Notes: a model not told the origin generated them from the sequence alone. A stretch of 64,000 bases of DNA from Acetobacterium sp. (GCF_030652775.1 NZ_JAUSPS010000012.1:84584-148583), one strand, 5' to 3'; counted from the stretch's first letter, positions 53,883 through 63,100 are shown. Numbers and translations: made by a program.

Positions 53883-55343
53883 ATGACTTTATTTAGCAAA
53901 AGAGTTGAAGAATTGATTAGCGAGAGCGGTGAAACCGTTGTGTCCTTGGCCGAAATTGGCGGCATCAATCGGTCTACCCTGCAACGGATAAAATCCGGTG
54001 AGCGCCTGCCAACCTCGGAGTTTTTCAGGAATCTGAGCCGGGCTTTACGGCTTTCGCCATTTGAGCAGGATGAACTCGCCCAACTGCTGGAAATCGCCCG
54101 GGTCGGGGAGACAGTAAGTTACAGTCGTCGGCAGATCTATGATTTGATTGAAATGATTTCTGAACTCACCGAATATAAGATTCCCTTTTCAAAAGAAGTA
54201 AACCGGAAAACAGGCGACCGGGAAAACCAGCCGGTCACCGAGCCCATTGAAATCTGCTCTGATCCAATGGCGGTTCTGAATCAGATTGAAAACAGCATCA
54301 ATCAGGAACTTTTTTCTGCCGCCCAACCAGAGCTGAAACTGTGTATTCCTCATACCGAAAGCAAGGTGTATGACTACATTTTTCAGCAGATGATGGGTAA
54401 TAAGAAAAAACTGAACCTCGCGGATGTGTTGGGGTTCCGACAACAGGCAGCGGCCGACGAACCGGGTCAGGCGTTGGCCGCCCTTCGTCATCTGATCGCC
54501 CTGTCCCTGCTGGAAAATATCAACTATCGCTCCTGCTATTATTATTTTTCGCCAGAAAGTCCGGTCAGCGCTCCAGTAACGGCGCTGTTTCCGTATTTTA
54601 TCTTGACTTCCGAACGGGTCATCGCCATTTCAGCAGATTTTAATCAAGCGGTATTATATCGGGATGCGGCCATCATTGATGTGTATCGCACCGAGTTTGA
54701 CCGCCTGGTTGCCAAGTCTCAGACCTTTATAGAAGAAAGTGACGATCTTTTTCGAGTTTACACCCTGGAAAAAGTCCGCCACTTAAAACATGTGGTCGAG
54801 CCCTTACCCTGCTTTTCCTACTATATTGACCGGGAACTTCTGGAATTAAAATTAAATAAGGATTTTCCTTATTATCAGCCCTTACTGGAAGCGGCTGCAA
54901 GCCATTACGATGACTTTAGAAAAGAAAGCCATGCAATGCTCAATGTGTTTTCGCTAAAAAACCTTGAGCAATTTATGCGTGATGGCAGCTTATCCTTTCC
55001 TGATGAAGTTTATCATGTGTTAACACCGGCTGAACGCTTGCGTCTGGTTCAACTGGTTAGGGATGACTTGGCTAATGATCGGCGAAATCTATTTGCTATT
55101 GACGATGAGTTGTTATTTATGAACGGCTCCACCGAATTTACCAATGAGCAGGATCTCATTCGTTTCATTTTGCACTACCGCAAAAATAATCAGCTGGTTT
55201 TTAAAGCCATTGAAATTCATGAGCCCAGCGTGGTTGCCGCCTTTGATGACTTTTTTACCAATATGATTAAGAGCAGCTATGTATTACCAAAAGAGCAAAC
55301 CCTGGCTGAACTGGATCGCCTTATGCAGCAGTGTGAAGTGTAA
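53883..55343 (+). CDS. XRE-type helix-turn-helix protein with a large unknown domain
   Basis: 486 aa. An N-terminal HTH (about 5-65; SLAEIGGINRSTLQRIKSGERLP) is unlike ordinary short XRE repressors in being followed by about 400 residues of mixed helices and strands with no recognised domain. The remainder has aromatic-rich segments (NYRSCYYYF, FPYFILTSERVIAIS) reminiscent of a sensory fold. CCGGGAGGACAG precedes the ATG. No obvious target operon; could be autonomous. Confidence 0.75.
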   Translation: MTLFSKRVEELISESGETVVSLAEIGGINRSTLQRIKSGERLPTSEFFRNLSRALRLSPFEQDELAQLLEIARVGETVSYSRRQIYDLIEMISELTEYKIPFSKEVNRKTGDRENQPVTEPIEICSDPMAVLNQIENSINQELFSAAQPELKLCIPHTESKVYDYIFQQMMGNKKKLNLADVLGFRQQAAADEPGQALAALRHLIALSLLENINYRSCYYYFSPESPVSAPVTALFPYFILTSERVIAISADFNQAVLYRDAAIIDVYRTEFDRLVAKSQTFIEESDDLFRVYTLEKVRHLKHVVEPLPCFSYYIDRELLELKLNKDFPYYQPLLEAAASHYDDFRKESHAMLNVFSLKNLEQFMRDGSLSFPDEVYHVLTPAERLRLVQLVRDDLANDRRNLFAIDDELLFMNGSTEFTNEQDLIRFILHYRKNNQLVFKAIEIHEPSVVAAFDDFFTNMIKSSYVLPKEQTLAELDRLMQQCEV

Positions 55344-55756
55344 CAGCCTTTGCGCCCAGATTTTCGTTTTACGGCGCCAGGCTCAATATAACTTAAGGTA
55401 GAACACTAGGTGACGGGCTACATATGGGGACGGTGATGTTATGCTGACCTCGCACGCAACCCCCTCTAAAGAAAAAAACTGATTTGTGTAAGAATGGGTA
55501 AAAGTCAACCGCGGATTTCAAAAGCAATCCTACCAGAAAAATTCACAAATTTAAAAGCTAACCATGATCTCTCTGAAAATGAAATGCCGGATCGAATTAT
55601 GGCTAAACATATAGATTTTAAAGTGATCCCGACGGTTTGCAATCTAAAGAAGATGCTTTTAAACTAAAAAAAGTAAATGGAGATTTAAACCAACTGAAAC
55701 AATTGCCAAAGTAAAATAAAGTTTTACCACTTAAAAAAGAAAAAAGCTTTACGAAC
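55344..55756. other. Intergenic stretch with a possible small frameshifted ORF
   Basis: About 410 bp. ATG 55494 opens 57 codons (MGKSQPRISKAILPEKF start, stop at 55667); a -1 shift near 55621 would extend it with a charged helix to TAA 55712-55714. This suggests a broken small gene of unknown family. Nothing else is supportable here. Confidence 0.35.
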
Positions 55757-56390
55757 AAAGGAGAAAAAAATGAGCAAATTTGCTGTAATTGACACGGAGA
55801 CAACCTGGGATGATGCGGTGATGTCCATTGGAATGGTCATCGCTGATACAGAGACCTTCGCGTTGGTTGATAAACGCTATTACATCCTCACGCCGTTTAA
55901 GGATCATGGCGGGATGTACAGCGACGGCTTGTATGCCAACGGCATCAAGCCGGACCTGGAGTGTTCCCGGGAAAAGGCAGTGGCCGAATTGCAGTATTTT
56001 CTTTCTGATTATCAGGCCGTGGCGATGTTTGCCTACAACGCCGCGTTTGACTACCGGCATCTGCCAGAATTACGACATCTGGACTGGTATGATATTATGA
56101 AGGTGGCGGCGTATCGACAGCATAATCCTAGCATCCCCGATGGTGCCGAATGCTGCCGCACCGGCAGATTGAAGCGCGGTTACGGTGTCGAGAGCGTATA
56201 CCGGATGTTAAGTGCGGAGCGGGAATACTGCGAATTGCACAACGCCCTGACTGACGGCATCGACGAGTTGACGATCATGAAGTTGCTTAACCACGAAATG
56301 GATAAATATGCCTTGGCGAGGATTTGAGCAAGAACATTATCAATTGGTTAGGTCGGACATTTTGAAAAAACCGATGATGTGATGGTGCCT
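55757..56390 (+). repeat. Direct duplication, copy 1 (exonuclease gene plus flank)
   Basis: Starts at the AAAGGAGAAAA ribosome-binding site and extends about 60 bp past the stop codon (AAGAACATTATCAATTGGTT and GATGATGTGA segments). It is matched at 59556-60189 with a constant offset of 3799 bp. Confidence 0.88.
55770..56327 (+). CDS. DEDDh 3'-5' exonuclease-like protein, copy 1
   Basis: 185 aa. Exo I motif FAVIDTETTW (Asp8, Glu10), Exo II AYNAAFDYRHL, Exo III-type HNALTDGIDEL (His and Asp), as in DnaQ/RNase T proteins. A stand-alone small exonuclease; substrate unknown. AAAGGAGAAAAAA precedes the ATG. It differs from copy 2 at 13 of 185 residues. Confidence 0.85.
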   Translation: MSKFAVIDTETTWDDAVMSIGMVIADTETFALVDKRYYILTPFKDHGGMYSDGLYANGIKPDLECSREKAVAELQYFLSDYQAVAMFAYNAAFDYRHLPELRHLDWYDIMKVAAYRQHNPSIPDGAECCRTGRLKRGYGVESVYRMLSAEREYCELHNALTDGIDELTIMKLLNHEMDKYALARI

Positions 56391-56566
56391 AATAAGGTGC
56401 CCGGTCCCATCCAGCATCAGGTGGAAGCAGCCTATTCAGTCTGTGCTTGAAAAAATCAACCTTGGTGCAAAAACAATGGTTTTTATTATTGGTCGTGGCG
56501 GTGTTTGTCATCGTTTAGTCATCGATGCAATAGATTAATAATTATGATTAGTAGAGGGATTAAAAA

Positions 56567-56992
56567 ATGGATCAATTAAAAGAATTGAAAGAAGCAAAGA
56601 GAGCAGCGGAAGAAGTCATCGCGAGAATCGATCATGCCTTATCATCACTCGAAAGTGCTTCATCTTGGGGTTTGTGGGATTTATTTGGTGGCGACTTCTT
56701 TTCAAGCTGGATGAAAAGAGGGAAAATCCAAGATGCCAATATGGATCTGCAAGCGATAAGCAGCTCACTCAACACGCTTAACAAAGAGCTTGAAGACGTG
56801 AATATGCGCTTGCCATCAGAGATTAGCGACACATTAGGCGATCATGCTTTTGATTTATGGTTTGACAATATCTTTACTGATATCAGGGTTCAAGGGGAGA
56901 TAAAAGACTCTTTGCAGGAATTAAAAGATTTTAGAGGTCAGGTTATAAGTCTTATAAAAAAGATAAACGTTGACATAGCAAGCTTTAAATAG
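56567..56992 (+). CDS. Hypothetical coiled-coil protein
   Basis: 141 aa, helical and soluble: N-terminal coiled coil (LKELKEAKRAAEEVIARID), a Trp/Gly/Phe-rich turn (WGLWDLFGGDFFSSW, about 34-48), then further coiled coil to the C-terminus. No membrane segment or known domain is recognised with certainty. AT-rich. The preceding 240 bp hold only the tail of the duplication and no gene. Confidence 0.6.
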   Translation: MDQLKELKEAKRAAEEVIARIDHALSSLESASSWGLWDLFGGDFFSSWMKRGKIQDANMDLQAISSSLNTLNKELEDVNMRLPSEISDTLGDHAFDLWFDNIFTDIRVQGEIKDSLQELKDFRGQVISLIKKINVDIASFK

Positions 56993-57000
56993 CTGAATGT

Positions 57001-57252
57001 GTGGAGGTAAGACGCGATGCGGACTCAAGGGGACGGCTGCCGACGGGAAAAAAGATTGTAGTGATACATGTGATTATGGCGGTATTATCGAACTTGCTAA
57101 AAGTTTTCCAAGCAAACAGACAAAATGATTTATTGAATGGTTTACCTATAGCGATGAAACGATTGATGAAAAAAGCCAATCAAAAGGGTATGGACTTCTC
57201 GACAGTTCTTCAGGCCCTGGTGCCAGGAATACTTAACTTACAGGAGGAATAA
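57001..57252 (+). CDS. Hypothetical small protein upstream of alsD
   Basis: 83 aa from GTG 57001, or 58 aa from ATG 57076 (MAVLSNLLKVFQANRQ). The stop overlaps the alsD ribosome-binding site, suggesting coupling. The helical C-terminus (KRLMKKANQKGMDFSTVLQA) looks protein-like; no family recognised. Confidence 0.4.
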   Translation: MEVRRDADSRGRLPTGKKIVVIHVIMAVLSNLLKVFQANRQNDLLNGLPIAMKRLMKKANQKGMDFSTVLQALVPGILNLQEE

Positions 57253-57256
57253 AACC

Positions 57257-57895
57257 GTGGATCAGCAGAATTTATTTCAGGTATCAAGCCTGGCACACTT
57301 TCAGAATAAGGGATATGATGGGCTTGTGTCCATTGAAGAAATGTTAAGCTATGGCGATACCGGTTTTGGAACTTACCACGCCCTTAACGGTGAAATGATT
57401 GTTCTTGATGGAATTGCTTATCGGGCTTTGGGGGATTGCCGGGTTGAACGGGCAACCCAAAGGGAAACAACCCCTTTTGCGACCTTGGGTTTTCTGGATG
57501 ACGAAAAAAGTTATGATTGCAAAATTAATGGAGATATAAAAACCCTGATGGAACGATTGACGGCGCTGACCCAAAATACCCAGGCCCCGGTTATTGCCCG
57601 TTTGACCGGCGTTTTTCAGGAAATGGTGGTCCACGGGGTCTGGCCGGTCACGAAACCCTATCAGGAGCTGAACCTGATTATCAGAAAACAGGCTATCTAT
57701 ACCTTTCAAGAGATTCGCGGGCGACTGGTCGGTGTTTTTTGTCCCCCCTCGGCCAATGGCTTAAACGTAGTGGGTTGGCATTTTCATTTTCTCTCCGACG
57801 ATTTAAAGGTGGGGGGTCATGTCAATGATCTATGGGTGCAAAGTCTGATGGTTACCTTTAGTGTCAAAAAAGAACTGGTGATAATCAAGCCCTAA
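57257..57895 (+). CDS. alsD: Alpha-acetolactate decarboxylase
   Basis: 212 aa. It decarboxylates acetolactate to acetoin. Family motifs: GDTGFGTYHALNGEMIVLDG (about 31-50), TPFATLGF, and zinc-ligand histidines in GWHFHFLSDDLKVGGHV. GTG start with AGGAGG nine bases upstream. No acetolactate synthase or acetoin/butanediol genes are nearby, so it is an orphan here. Confidence 0.92.
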   Translation: MDQQNLFQVSSLAHFQNKGYDGLVSIEEMLSYGDTGFGTYHALNGEMIVLDGIAYRALGDCRVERATQRETTPFATLGFLDDEKSYDCKINGDIKTLMERLTALTQNTQAPVIARLTGVFQEMVVHGVWPVTKPYQELNLIIRKQAIYTFQEIRGRLVGVFCPPSANGLNVVGWHFHFLSDDLKVGGHVNDLWVQSLMVTFSVKKELVIIKP

Positions 57896-58061
57896 ACACT
57901 TAAAAAGGAAGTCGTTCCTGACACCATCATATAAACGTATTCAGATTAAATAAGAGGGGGATCTTATTGACTGTAAAATAAACGGCACATCAAGATAAAT
58001 GGCTGGATGCCATCAAACGAAAAGAAAACCGATGGGATAAAAAAAGATCGGAGGTAGAATA

Positions 58062-58499
58062 ATGAGAAAAAAAGTGCAGGTACTGTTGCTATTGGTGTTA
58101 ATAGCAATGATCAGTACCGGATGTTTTCCCCAAAAGAAAGACATTTTGGTGGGAAAATGGCAGCGGGTGGAACCGGATAACATGTTCAATGGTCTGGTGG
58201 TCAATGTGGAAGCACTTGATGATGGCTATCGTGGATTGATCATTGAAATGGGTCCCGAATTGGAAAGTATCGGTTATCGGATTGGCGATACCAAATGGAA
58301 AAATGTGAAAAAATTGAAATCAGGTTTGTATGTCTTTGATGATCTTGGGAAAAATACAGAAACAAAAGAAACCCTATGGTTTGAAATGAATATAAATATC
58401 AGTCTGGAAGATCCTGACACCATCACGATTACCAGCGTGGCAAATACTGGTGAGGTGGGTTCAGTGCAGACATGGAAACGGGTGAAGCCATCGGTATAG
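58062..58499 (+). CDS. Small lipoprotein of unknown function
   Basis: 145 aa. A lipoprotein signal peptide (1-20, LLLVLIAMISTGC) with lipid-accepting Cys in ISTGC is followed by a beta-rich domain (VGKWQRVEPDN..., TITSVANTGEVGSVQTWKRV) resembling lipocalin-like or DUF-type small lipoproteins. GATCGGAGGTAGAATA precedes the ATG. Confidence 0.75.
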   Translation: MRKKVQVLLLLVLIAMISTGCFPQKKDILVGKWQRVEPDNMFNGLVVNVEALDDGYRGLIIEMGPELESIGYRIGDTKWKNVKKLKSGLYVFDDLGKNTETKETLWFEMNINISLEDPDTITITSVANTGEVGSVQTWKRVKPSV

Positions 58500-58529
58500 A
58501 AAGAAATAGTGCCCGACACCAACTTATGA

Positions 58530-58685
58530 GCGGATAATGAGATCGGACTGGTGGATGAATTGGGGTCTGGCATCCGAAACACCTATAAATACAGTAAAGT
58601 AAGGTGGTGGTACCTGTCACTTAACATATTTGGCAATGGTATCATTGATCTCGATAATTATAGGATAAATAAACCTAAAAAATAA
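58530..58685 (+). pseudogene. Remnant of an AlbA_2/ATP-binding transcriptional regulator
   Basis: A frame beginning after an in-frame stop reads NEIGLVDELGSGIRNTYKY and continues to TAA 58683-58685. The GLVDELGSGI-Y pattern is the C-terminal hallmark of AlbA_2 (Schlafen-like/HATPase_C_4) proteins. The N-terminal majority is absent. The rest of the 428-bp gap is non-coding. Confidence 0.4.
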
Positions 58686-58842
58686 AGTTCATGAACCTAG
58701 GGCCAGGTAGAATGATTGCAGGAAAAAGCAAGTGTCAACGATCAGTTGACAGTTCAAAGCGAGGGACAGTCTAGTTAACCGGAATTTCCGGATAACTGGA
58801 TTAGGAGCCAGGTGCCTTGGCTCAAATTAACTTCCTGCCCCT

Positions 58843-58880
58843 AAGCTAGTGACCAAGCTAGTGACCAAGCTAGTGACCAA
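58843..58880 (+). repeat. Three tandem copies of a 12-bp repeat
   Basis: AAGCTAGTGACC occurs three times in a row (58843-58878), followed by AAGCC. It lies 50 bp before the next gene; possibly a replication-slippage tract. Confidence 0.85.
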
Positions 58881-58927
58881 GCCACCATACAAGATGATTT
58901 TACAGATTTAAAAGATCGGAGCACAAG

Positions 58928-59557
58928 TTGACAGATAAAAATAAAAAATCAATGCGAATGGACTATCAGGTCATTTTTAAAAAAGCCTATCATTTGATGG
59001 ATGAAGCGATCATCGCGGGTAATTGTGGTGAACTATGTGGCTATCATTGTTGCCGCCGAATTGATGTCGACGGTAAGCGATTGGGCATGTATTTGTTACC
59101 CCTTGAATATGAATATATGCAACGAGAGGTCGTTGCCGATTACGATCTGCACCGTCATCAGGACTACAATCTGCCCCCTAAAATTAAGAAATACTATTAT
59201 ATCTATTGCCATTTGGCCGAAGGTTGCCTGAGAGATCATCGTCCTATTCAATGCCGGACCTACCCCTTTGAACCCCATCTCGAAAATGGTGTCTTCTCAC
59301 TTGTGATTGAAAAAGAGCAGATTCATGGCTGTGTCCTGATTGAACGCCGCTCAGAGTGGCGCCAGGCCTTTATTGATGGTATTTATAATGGTTGGCTTGA
59401 ACTGCTGAAGATCCCCATCATTAAGTATCACATTGAATATTTTTCCAACGAGCGAAGCGCAGCCAATAACATTATGATACGCTATACTCCAAATGGATAT
59501 GATGATCCGATTTCCCCCAGCAACGACTGCCAAAGAAAATCAAATTTTACCATTTAA
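58928..59557 (+). CDS. YkgJ-like Cys-rich (Fe/Zn-chelating) protein
   Basis: 209 aa, TTG start (GATCGGAGCACAAG upstream). N-terminal CGELCGYHCCRR and central GCLRDHRPIQCRTYPF are the cysteine clusters of YkgJ-type zinc/iron-chelating proteins, whose role is uncertain. It stops 11 bp before the second exonuclease copy. Confidence 0.75.
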   Translation: MTDKNKKSMRMDYQVIFKKAYHLMDEAIIAGNCGELCGYHCCRRIDVDGKRLGMYLLPLEYEYMQREVVADYDLHRHQDYNLPPKIKKYYYIYCHLAEGCLRDHRPIQCRTYPFEPHLENGVFSLVIEKEQIHGCVLIERRSEWRQAFIDGIYNGWLELLKIPIIKYHIEYFSNERSAANNIMIRYTPNGYDDPISPSNDCQRKSNFTI

Positions 59558-60189
59558 AGGAGAAAACAATGAGTAAATTCGCTGTAATTGACACGGAGAC
59601 GACCTGGGGTGATGCGGTTATGTCCATTGGAATGGTTATTGCAGATACGGTGACCTTCGAGTTGGTTGACAAACGCTATTATATCCTCACGCCGTTTAAG
59701 GATCACGGCGGGATGTACACAGACGCCCTGTATGCCAACGGCATCAAGCCGGACCTTGAGTGTTCCCGGGAAAAGGCAATGGCCGAATTGCAGTATTTTC
59801 TTTCAGATTATCAGGCTGTGGCGATGTTCGCTTACAACGCCGCGTTTGACTACCGGCATCTGCCTGAATTAAAACATTTGGACTGGTATGACATAATGAA
59901 GGTGGCGGCGTATCGACAGCATAATCACAGCATCCCGGATTGTGCCGAATGCTATGGTACCGGCAGATTGAAGCGCGGCTACGGCGTCGAGAGTGTATAC
60001 CGGATGTTAAGTGCGGAGCGGGGATACTGCGAGTTGCACAACGCCCTGACTGATGCGATCGACGAGTTGACGATCATGAAGTTGCTTAACCACGAAATGG
60101 ATAAATACGCCTTGGCGCGGATATGAGTAAGAACATTATCAATTGGTTAAGTCGGAGATTTTGAAATAACAGATGATGTGACGGTGCCT
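59556..60189 (+). repeat. Direct duplication, copy 2 (exonuclease gene plus flank)
   Basis: Second copy of the segment at 55757-56390; it begins at the AAAGGAGAAAA site and similarity ends at about the same distance beyond the stop. Confidence 0.88.
59569..60126 (+). CDS. DEDDh 3'-5' exonuclease-like protein, copy 2
   Basis: 185 aa, about 93% identical to copy 1, with the same Asp8/Glu10 and HNALTDAIDEL catalytic motifs, so both could be active. Differences cluster at 145-152 (HSIPDCAECYGTG versus PSIPDGAECCRTG). Full length and without disruption. Confidence 0.85.
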   Translation: MSKFAVIDTETTWGDAVMSIGMVIADTVTFELVDKRYYILTPFKDHGGMYTDALYANGIKPDLECSREKAMAELQYFLSDYQAVAMFAYNAAFDYRHLPELKHLDWYDIMKVAAYRQHNHSIPDCAECYGTGRLKRGYGVESVYRMLSAERGYCELHNALTDAIDELTIMKLLNHEMDKYALARI

Positions 60190-60229
60190 GATGATGAAAC
60201 GGCCTAAAAATTAAAAAAAGGAGCTCGCC

Positions 60230-61249
60230 ATGAAAAAAGGAAACAATCTTTCAGTATCTGCCGCTATTGTGTCAATCTTTCTGATCATGACACTGTTGCT
60301 GGGCGGATGCATCCAAGAACCACTCGGAGTGGATTACAACAAAGCCGAGAACTGGGCTTATTTGCCGGTTGACGAAGCGGTCACTAAAGACTGTGATGTG
60401 TTTTTTGTGGCGCCGACGGTTTATCTGGGGACTGCGGAGTCCCATTCGATGGATCTCGGTGATGAACAAACAAAGGCCCAGTTTTTGGGGGCGACCAATA
60501 TGGAAAAAGGTCTCTACGACGATGACGCCAATTTTTTTGCCCCTTATTACCGGCAGGCAGCGCTGAACGCCTACACCATGGATGAATCCCAGTCGGATCA
60601 GTATTTTGATCTGGCCTACGCGGATGTTTCGCAAGCCTTTGATCAGTACTTCAAAGATTACAATCAGGGCCGGCCATTTATTCTGGCCGGGTTCAGCCAG
60701 GGTTCGGAAATGCTGTTGCGCCTGCTGGCGGAAAAATTCGCTGATCCGGCATTAAACGACCGGTTGGTCGCCGCCTATCTGATTGGCTGGCGCGTCACAC
60801 CGGAAGATTTAAGCAACTATCCCTTTTTAAAAATGGCCCAGAATTCTGGGGATACCGGCGTGATCATTACCTTTAATTCAGAAGCCGAGGGGATTCAAAG
60901 CTCGCTGATTGTTCCGGATAAAACATTGGGGATCAATCCCCTGAACTGGAGAACCGACAGCACCCCTGTTGCTGCCAGTGAAAATAGCGGCGCCGTATTT
61001 ACCGATTATAGTGGGGCGATTGTCAAGGAAGTGCCCAACCTGACTGGGGCCTATCTGGATCCTGTTCGGGGTACCCTGCGCGTAACCGGTGTCAGCCCGG
61101 CCGATTTTCCACCGGTCCTCGATATTTTCCAGGAGGGGGTATATCATCTTTATGATTACCAGTTTTTTTACCGTAACCTGGAGCAGAATGTCAAAGAACG
61201 GATCGGCAATTATCTGAACGAGTCGGTGGCTGGGGATGCGGTTATTTAA
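60230..61249 (+). CDS. DUF3089 alpha/beta-hydrolase lipoprotein
   Basis: 339 aa. A lipoprotein signal (LIMTLLLGGC; Cys about 27) is followed by a DUF3089 domain with DVFFVAPTVYLG near the start and the nucleophile-elbow LAGFSQGSEML (Ser about 163). Probably a membrane-attached esterase-type hydrolase; substrate unknown. AAAAAGGAGCTCGCC precedes the ATG. Confidence 0.85.
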   Translation: MKKGNNLSVSAAIVSIFLIMTLLLGGCIQEPLGVDYNKAENWAYLPVDEAVTKDCDVFFVAPTVYLGTAESHSMDLGDEQTKAQFLGATNMEKGLYDDDANFFAPYYRQAALNAYTMDESQSDQYFDLAYADVSQAFDQYFKDYNQGRPFILAGFSQGSEMLLRLLAEKFADPALNDRLVAAYLIGWRVTPEDLSNYPFLKMAQNSGDTGVIITFNSEAEGIQSSLIVPDKTLGINPLNWRTDSTPVAASENSGAVFTDYSGAIVKEVPNLTGAYLDPVRGTLRVTGVSPADFPPVLDIFQEGVYHLYDYQFFYRNLEQNVKERIGNYLNESVAGDAVI

Positions 61250-61357
61250 TATAGCTGGCGCGAAACATCATTGCGACGGAGCATAAAGAGACCGGAGGTA
61301 TTGTGTCCCCAGGCCTGATGGCGGTCAATGCCATTGTTAAAGCAAGGAGGAATTGTT

Positions 61358-61567
61358 ATGTTCAAAGAGCTATGTAAATTCTTTGCCGGGGTAACGGCAT
61401 GGGAAGCAGTTGTTCATGCGTCACTGGGACTAAGCGGTGTTTTACCGATTAATCTCTTTGGTATTGAGATAACGCCATTTTTAAATACCATCCAAATCAT
61501 CGGGCCGGCTTTAATGTCATGTCTGTTGATCTATTTGGGATGGCTACGCAAGTCTGGCCGATCCTGA
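61358..61567 (+). CDS. Small two-helix membrane protein
   Basis: 69 aa from ATG 61358 (GCAAGGAGGAATTGTT upstream), rather than the in-frame ATG 30 bases earlier. Two hydrophobic segments (about 20-38 and 45-63) around a VLPINLFGIEITPF turn, ending RKSGRS. No family recognised. Confidence 0.65.
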   Translation: MFKELCKFFAGVTAWEAVVHASLGLSGVLPINLFGIEITPFLNTIQIIGPALMSCLLIYLGWLRKSGRS

Positions 61568-61620
61568 GATCCGCAATAATAAACAATTCAAATTAATTAA
61601 ATCGAAAGAAGGTGTAGGCT

Positions 61621-63006
61621 ATGCGAGAAACGCATCTGATTAAAAGCCGGCAAACTTGTAAACTCGGATTGATCATTGTCATTCGGCAGCTTTTCCCTCA
61701 AGAATCCCTTAAAACCGCATATTCAATTATGGAGGGCGTGTTTTGCCGGTTTGCCAATTCGGCAATTTCAATCAGAGAAGTCGATCAGATTGAAAAGAAA
61801 CTAAACGAGTGGATTTTAAGTAATCCGGAGATTGACTTTTTGAAACATGAGGGCGGCTACTACTTTTATCAGGTCGATGGCGATCTTGTTAAAATGATCT
61901 ATCCCTGCGAAACCAATGTTAAAAATATGGATCCTTTCTGTGTGATTCCTTATGCCGACGGTTTTATCGTCGACTTTGGCGACATCGACCGCGATTGCAA
62001 CACCTCGTTGATTCCGCCGGATAAACTCTCGGCCATGTATGATAAGACCCAGAAATGGCTGAAAAATATTAATATCGAGTTGCTCAATGATGTTAACGAC
62101 TTTGTCAAAAGCAGCGCCAGCCTGAAGCTGCTGGGGATGGCCGAAGCCCTGCATGAAAAGGAGATATCCGATATTGCCGTGATGATTCTGCAGCAGCAGC
62201 GGGCGCTGCGGGTACTGCTGATTTCCGGACCCTCTTCTTCAGGCAAGACGACCTTTGCGCAACGGTTATCGACCCAGTTGAGTGTGAACGGATTAAAGCC
62301 GGTGACCCTGTCGATGGATGATTATTTTGTCAACCGCGAAAAGACGCCGCTGACTGAGGACGGCAAGCCCGATTTCGATTGTCTGGAAGCGTTGGATATC
62401 CCCTACTTGCAGCAACAGCTCAAAGAACTGATCGAGGGAAAAATCATTGAAACTCCGATCTATGATTTTAGAACCGGCCATCGTTCCGCTCAGACAAGGC
62501 GACTACAAGTGGGACACGATGAAATCCTGGTCGTCGAAGGGATCCACGCCTTGAATCCGGTATTGTTTATGGGGATCAACCGGAACATGCTGTTTAAGGT
62601 CTACCTCAGTTCGCTTTTTCAATTAAATTTCGACCTCGAAAACAGAGTGCCGAGTTCGGAAGTGCGGCTGATCAGACGCATTGTCAGAGGCGACCAATTC
62701 CGCGGGACGCATCCCGAGGATACCCTCGATCAGTGGCAAAATGTCCGGCGCGGGGAGTATCAAAACGTCTTTAAATTCCAGGAAGAATCGGACGTGATGT
62801 TTAATTCGAGCCTGCTATACGAACTCAATGTCATGAGAATTTTTGCCGAAACATCGCTTAATAAAATAGCGGATCACAGTCCCTATGCGAAGACCCGGGA
62901 CCGCCTGCTTAATATTCTGTCCTTCTGTGAGCCGATGAATATAGAGAAAGTCCCTTTTAATTCAATACTGCGTGAATTCATCGGCGGCAGCATCTATTTC
63001 GACTAA
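61621..63006 (+). CDS. Nucleoside (uridine) kinase-like protein
   Basis: 461 aa. The C-terminal kinase domain of the phosphoribulokinase/uridine kinase family starts near 200: Walker A GPSSSGKTTFAQRL, then SMDDYFVNREKTP, PIYDF and VVEGIHALNP. The N-terminal 190 residues (YYFYQVDGD-type segment) resemble the extra ThrRS-like domain seen in clostridial nucleoside kinases, here shorter than usual at its very start. Substrate not certain. Confidence 0.82.
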   Translation: MRETHLIKSRQTCKLGLIIVIRQLFPQESLKTAYSIMEGVFCRFANSAISIREVDQIEKKLNEWILSNPEIDFLKHEGGYYFYQVDGDLVKMIYPCETNVKNMDPFCVIPYADGFIVDFGDIDRDCNTSLIPPDKLSAMYDKTQKWLKNINIELLNDVNDFVKSSASLKLLGMAEALHEKEISDIAVMILQQQRALRVLLISGPSSSGKTTFAQRLSTQLSVNGLKPVTLSMDDYFVNREKTPLTEDGKPDFDCLEALDIPYLQQQLKELIEGKIIETPIYDFRTGHRSAQTRRLQVGHDEILVVEGIHALNPVLFMGINRNMLFKVYLSSLFQLNFDLENRVPSSEVRLIRRIVRGDQFRGTHPEDTLDQWQNVRRGEYQNVFKFQEESDVMFNSSLLYELNVMRIFAETSLNKIADHSPYAKTRDRLLNILSFCEPMNIEKVPFNSILREFIGGSIYFD

Positions 63007-63072
63007 TGATTTAACATAGCGTTGCGGGTAGCCTCCCCTTAACTGTTATGGTTGCTGCTGGGTGCGAATGGT

Positions 63073-63100
63073 TTAACTAAAGATTAACTCTCTTTTAACA
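63073..63100 (+). promoter_or_regulatory. Pho box: three TTAACW repeats at 11-bp intervals
   Basis: TTAACT at 63073, TTAACT at 63084 and TTAACA at 63095 are exactly 11 bp apart, the TT(A/C)ACA-N5 arrangement bound by PhoP in Firmicutes. A TACACT element (63132-63137) may be the -10. It lies 135 bp upstream of the alkaline-phosphatase gene. Confidence 0.8.

Noticed and set aside
58843..58880. CRISPR-like repeats
   Set aside because: 12-bp units directly abut without spacers; no cas genes in the window.
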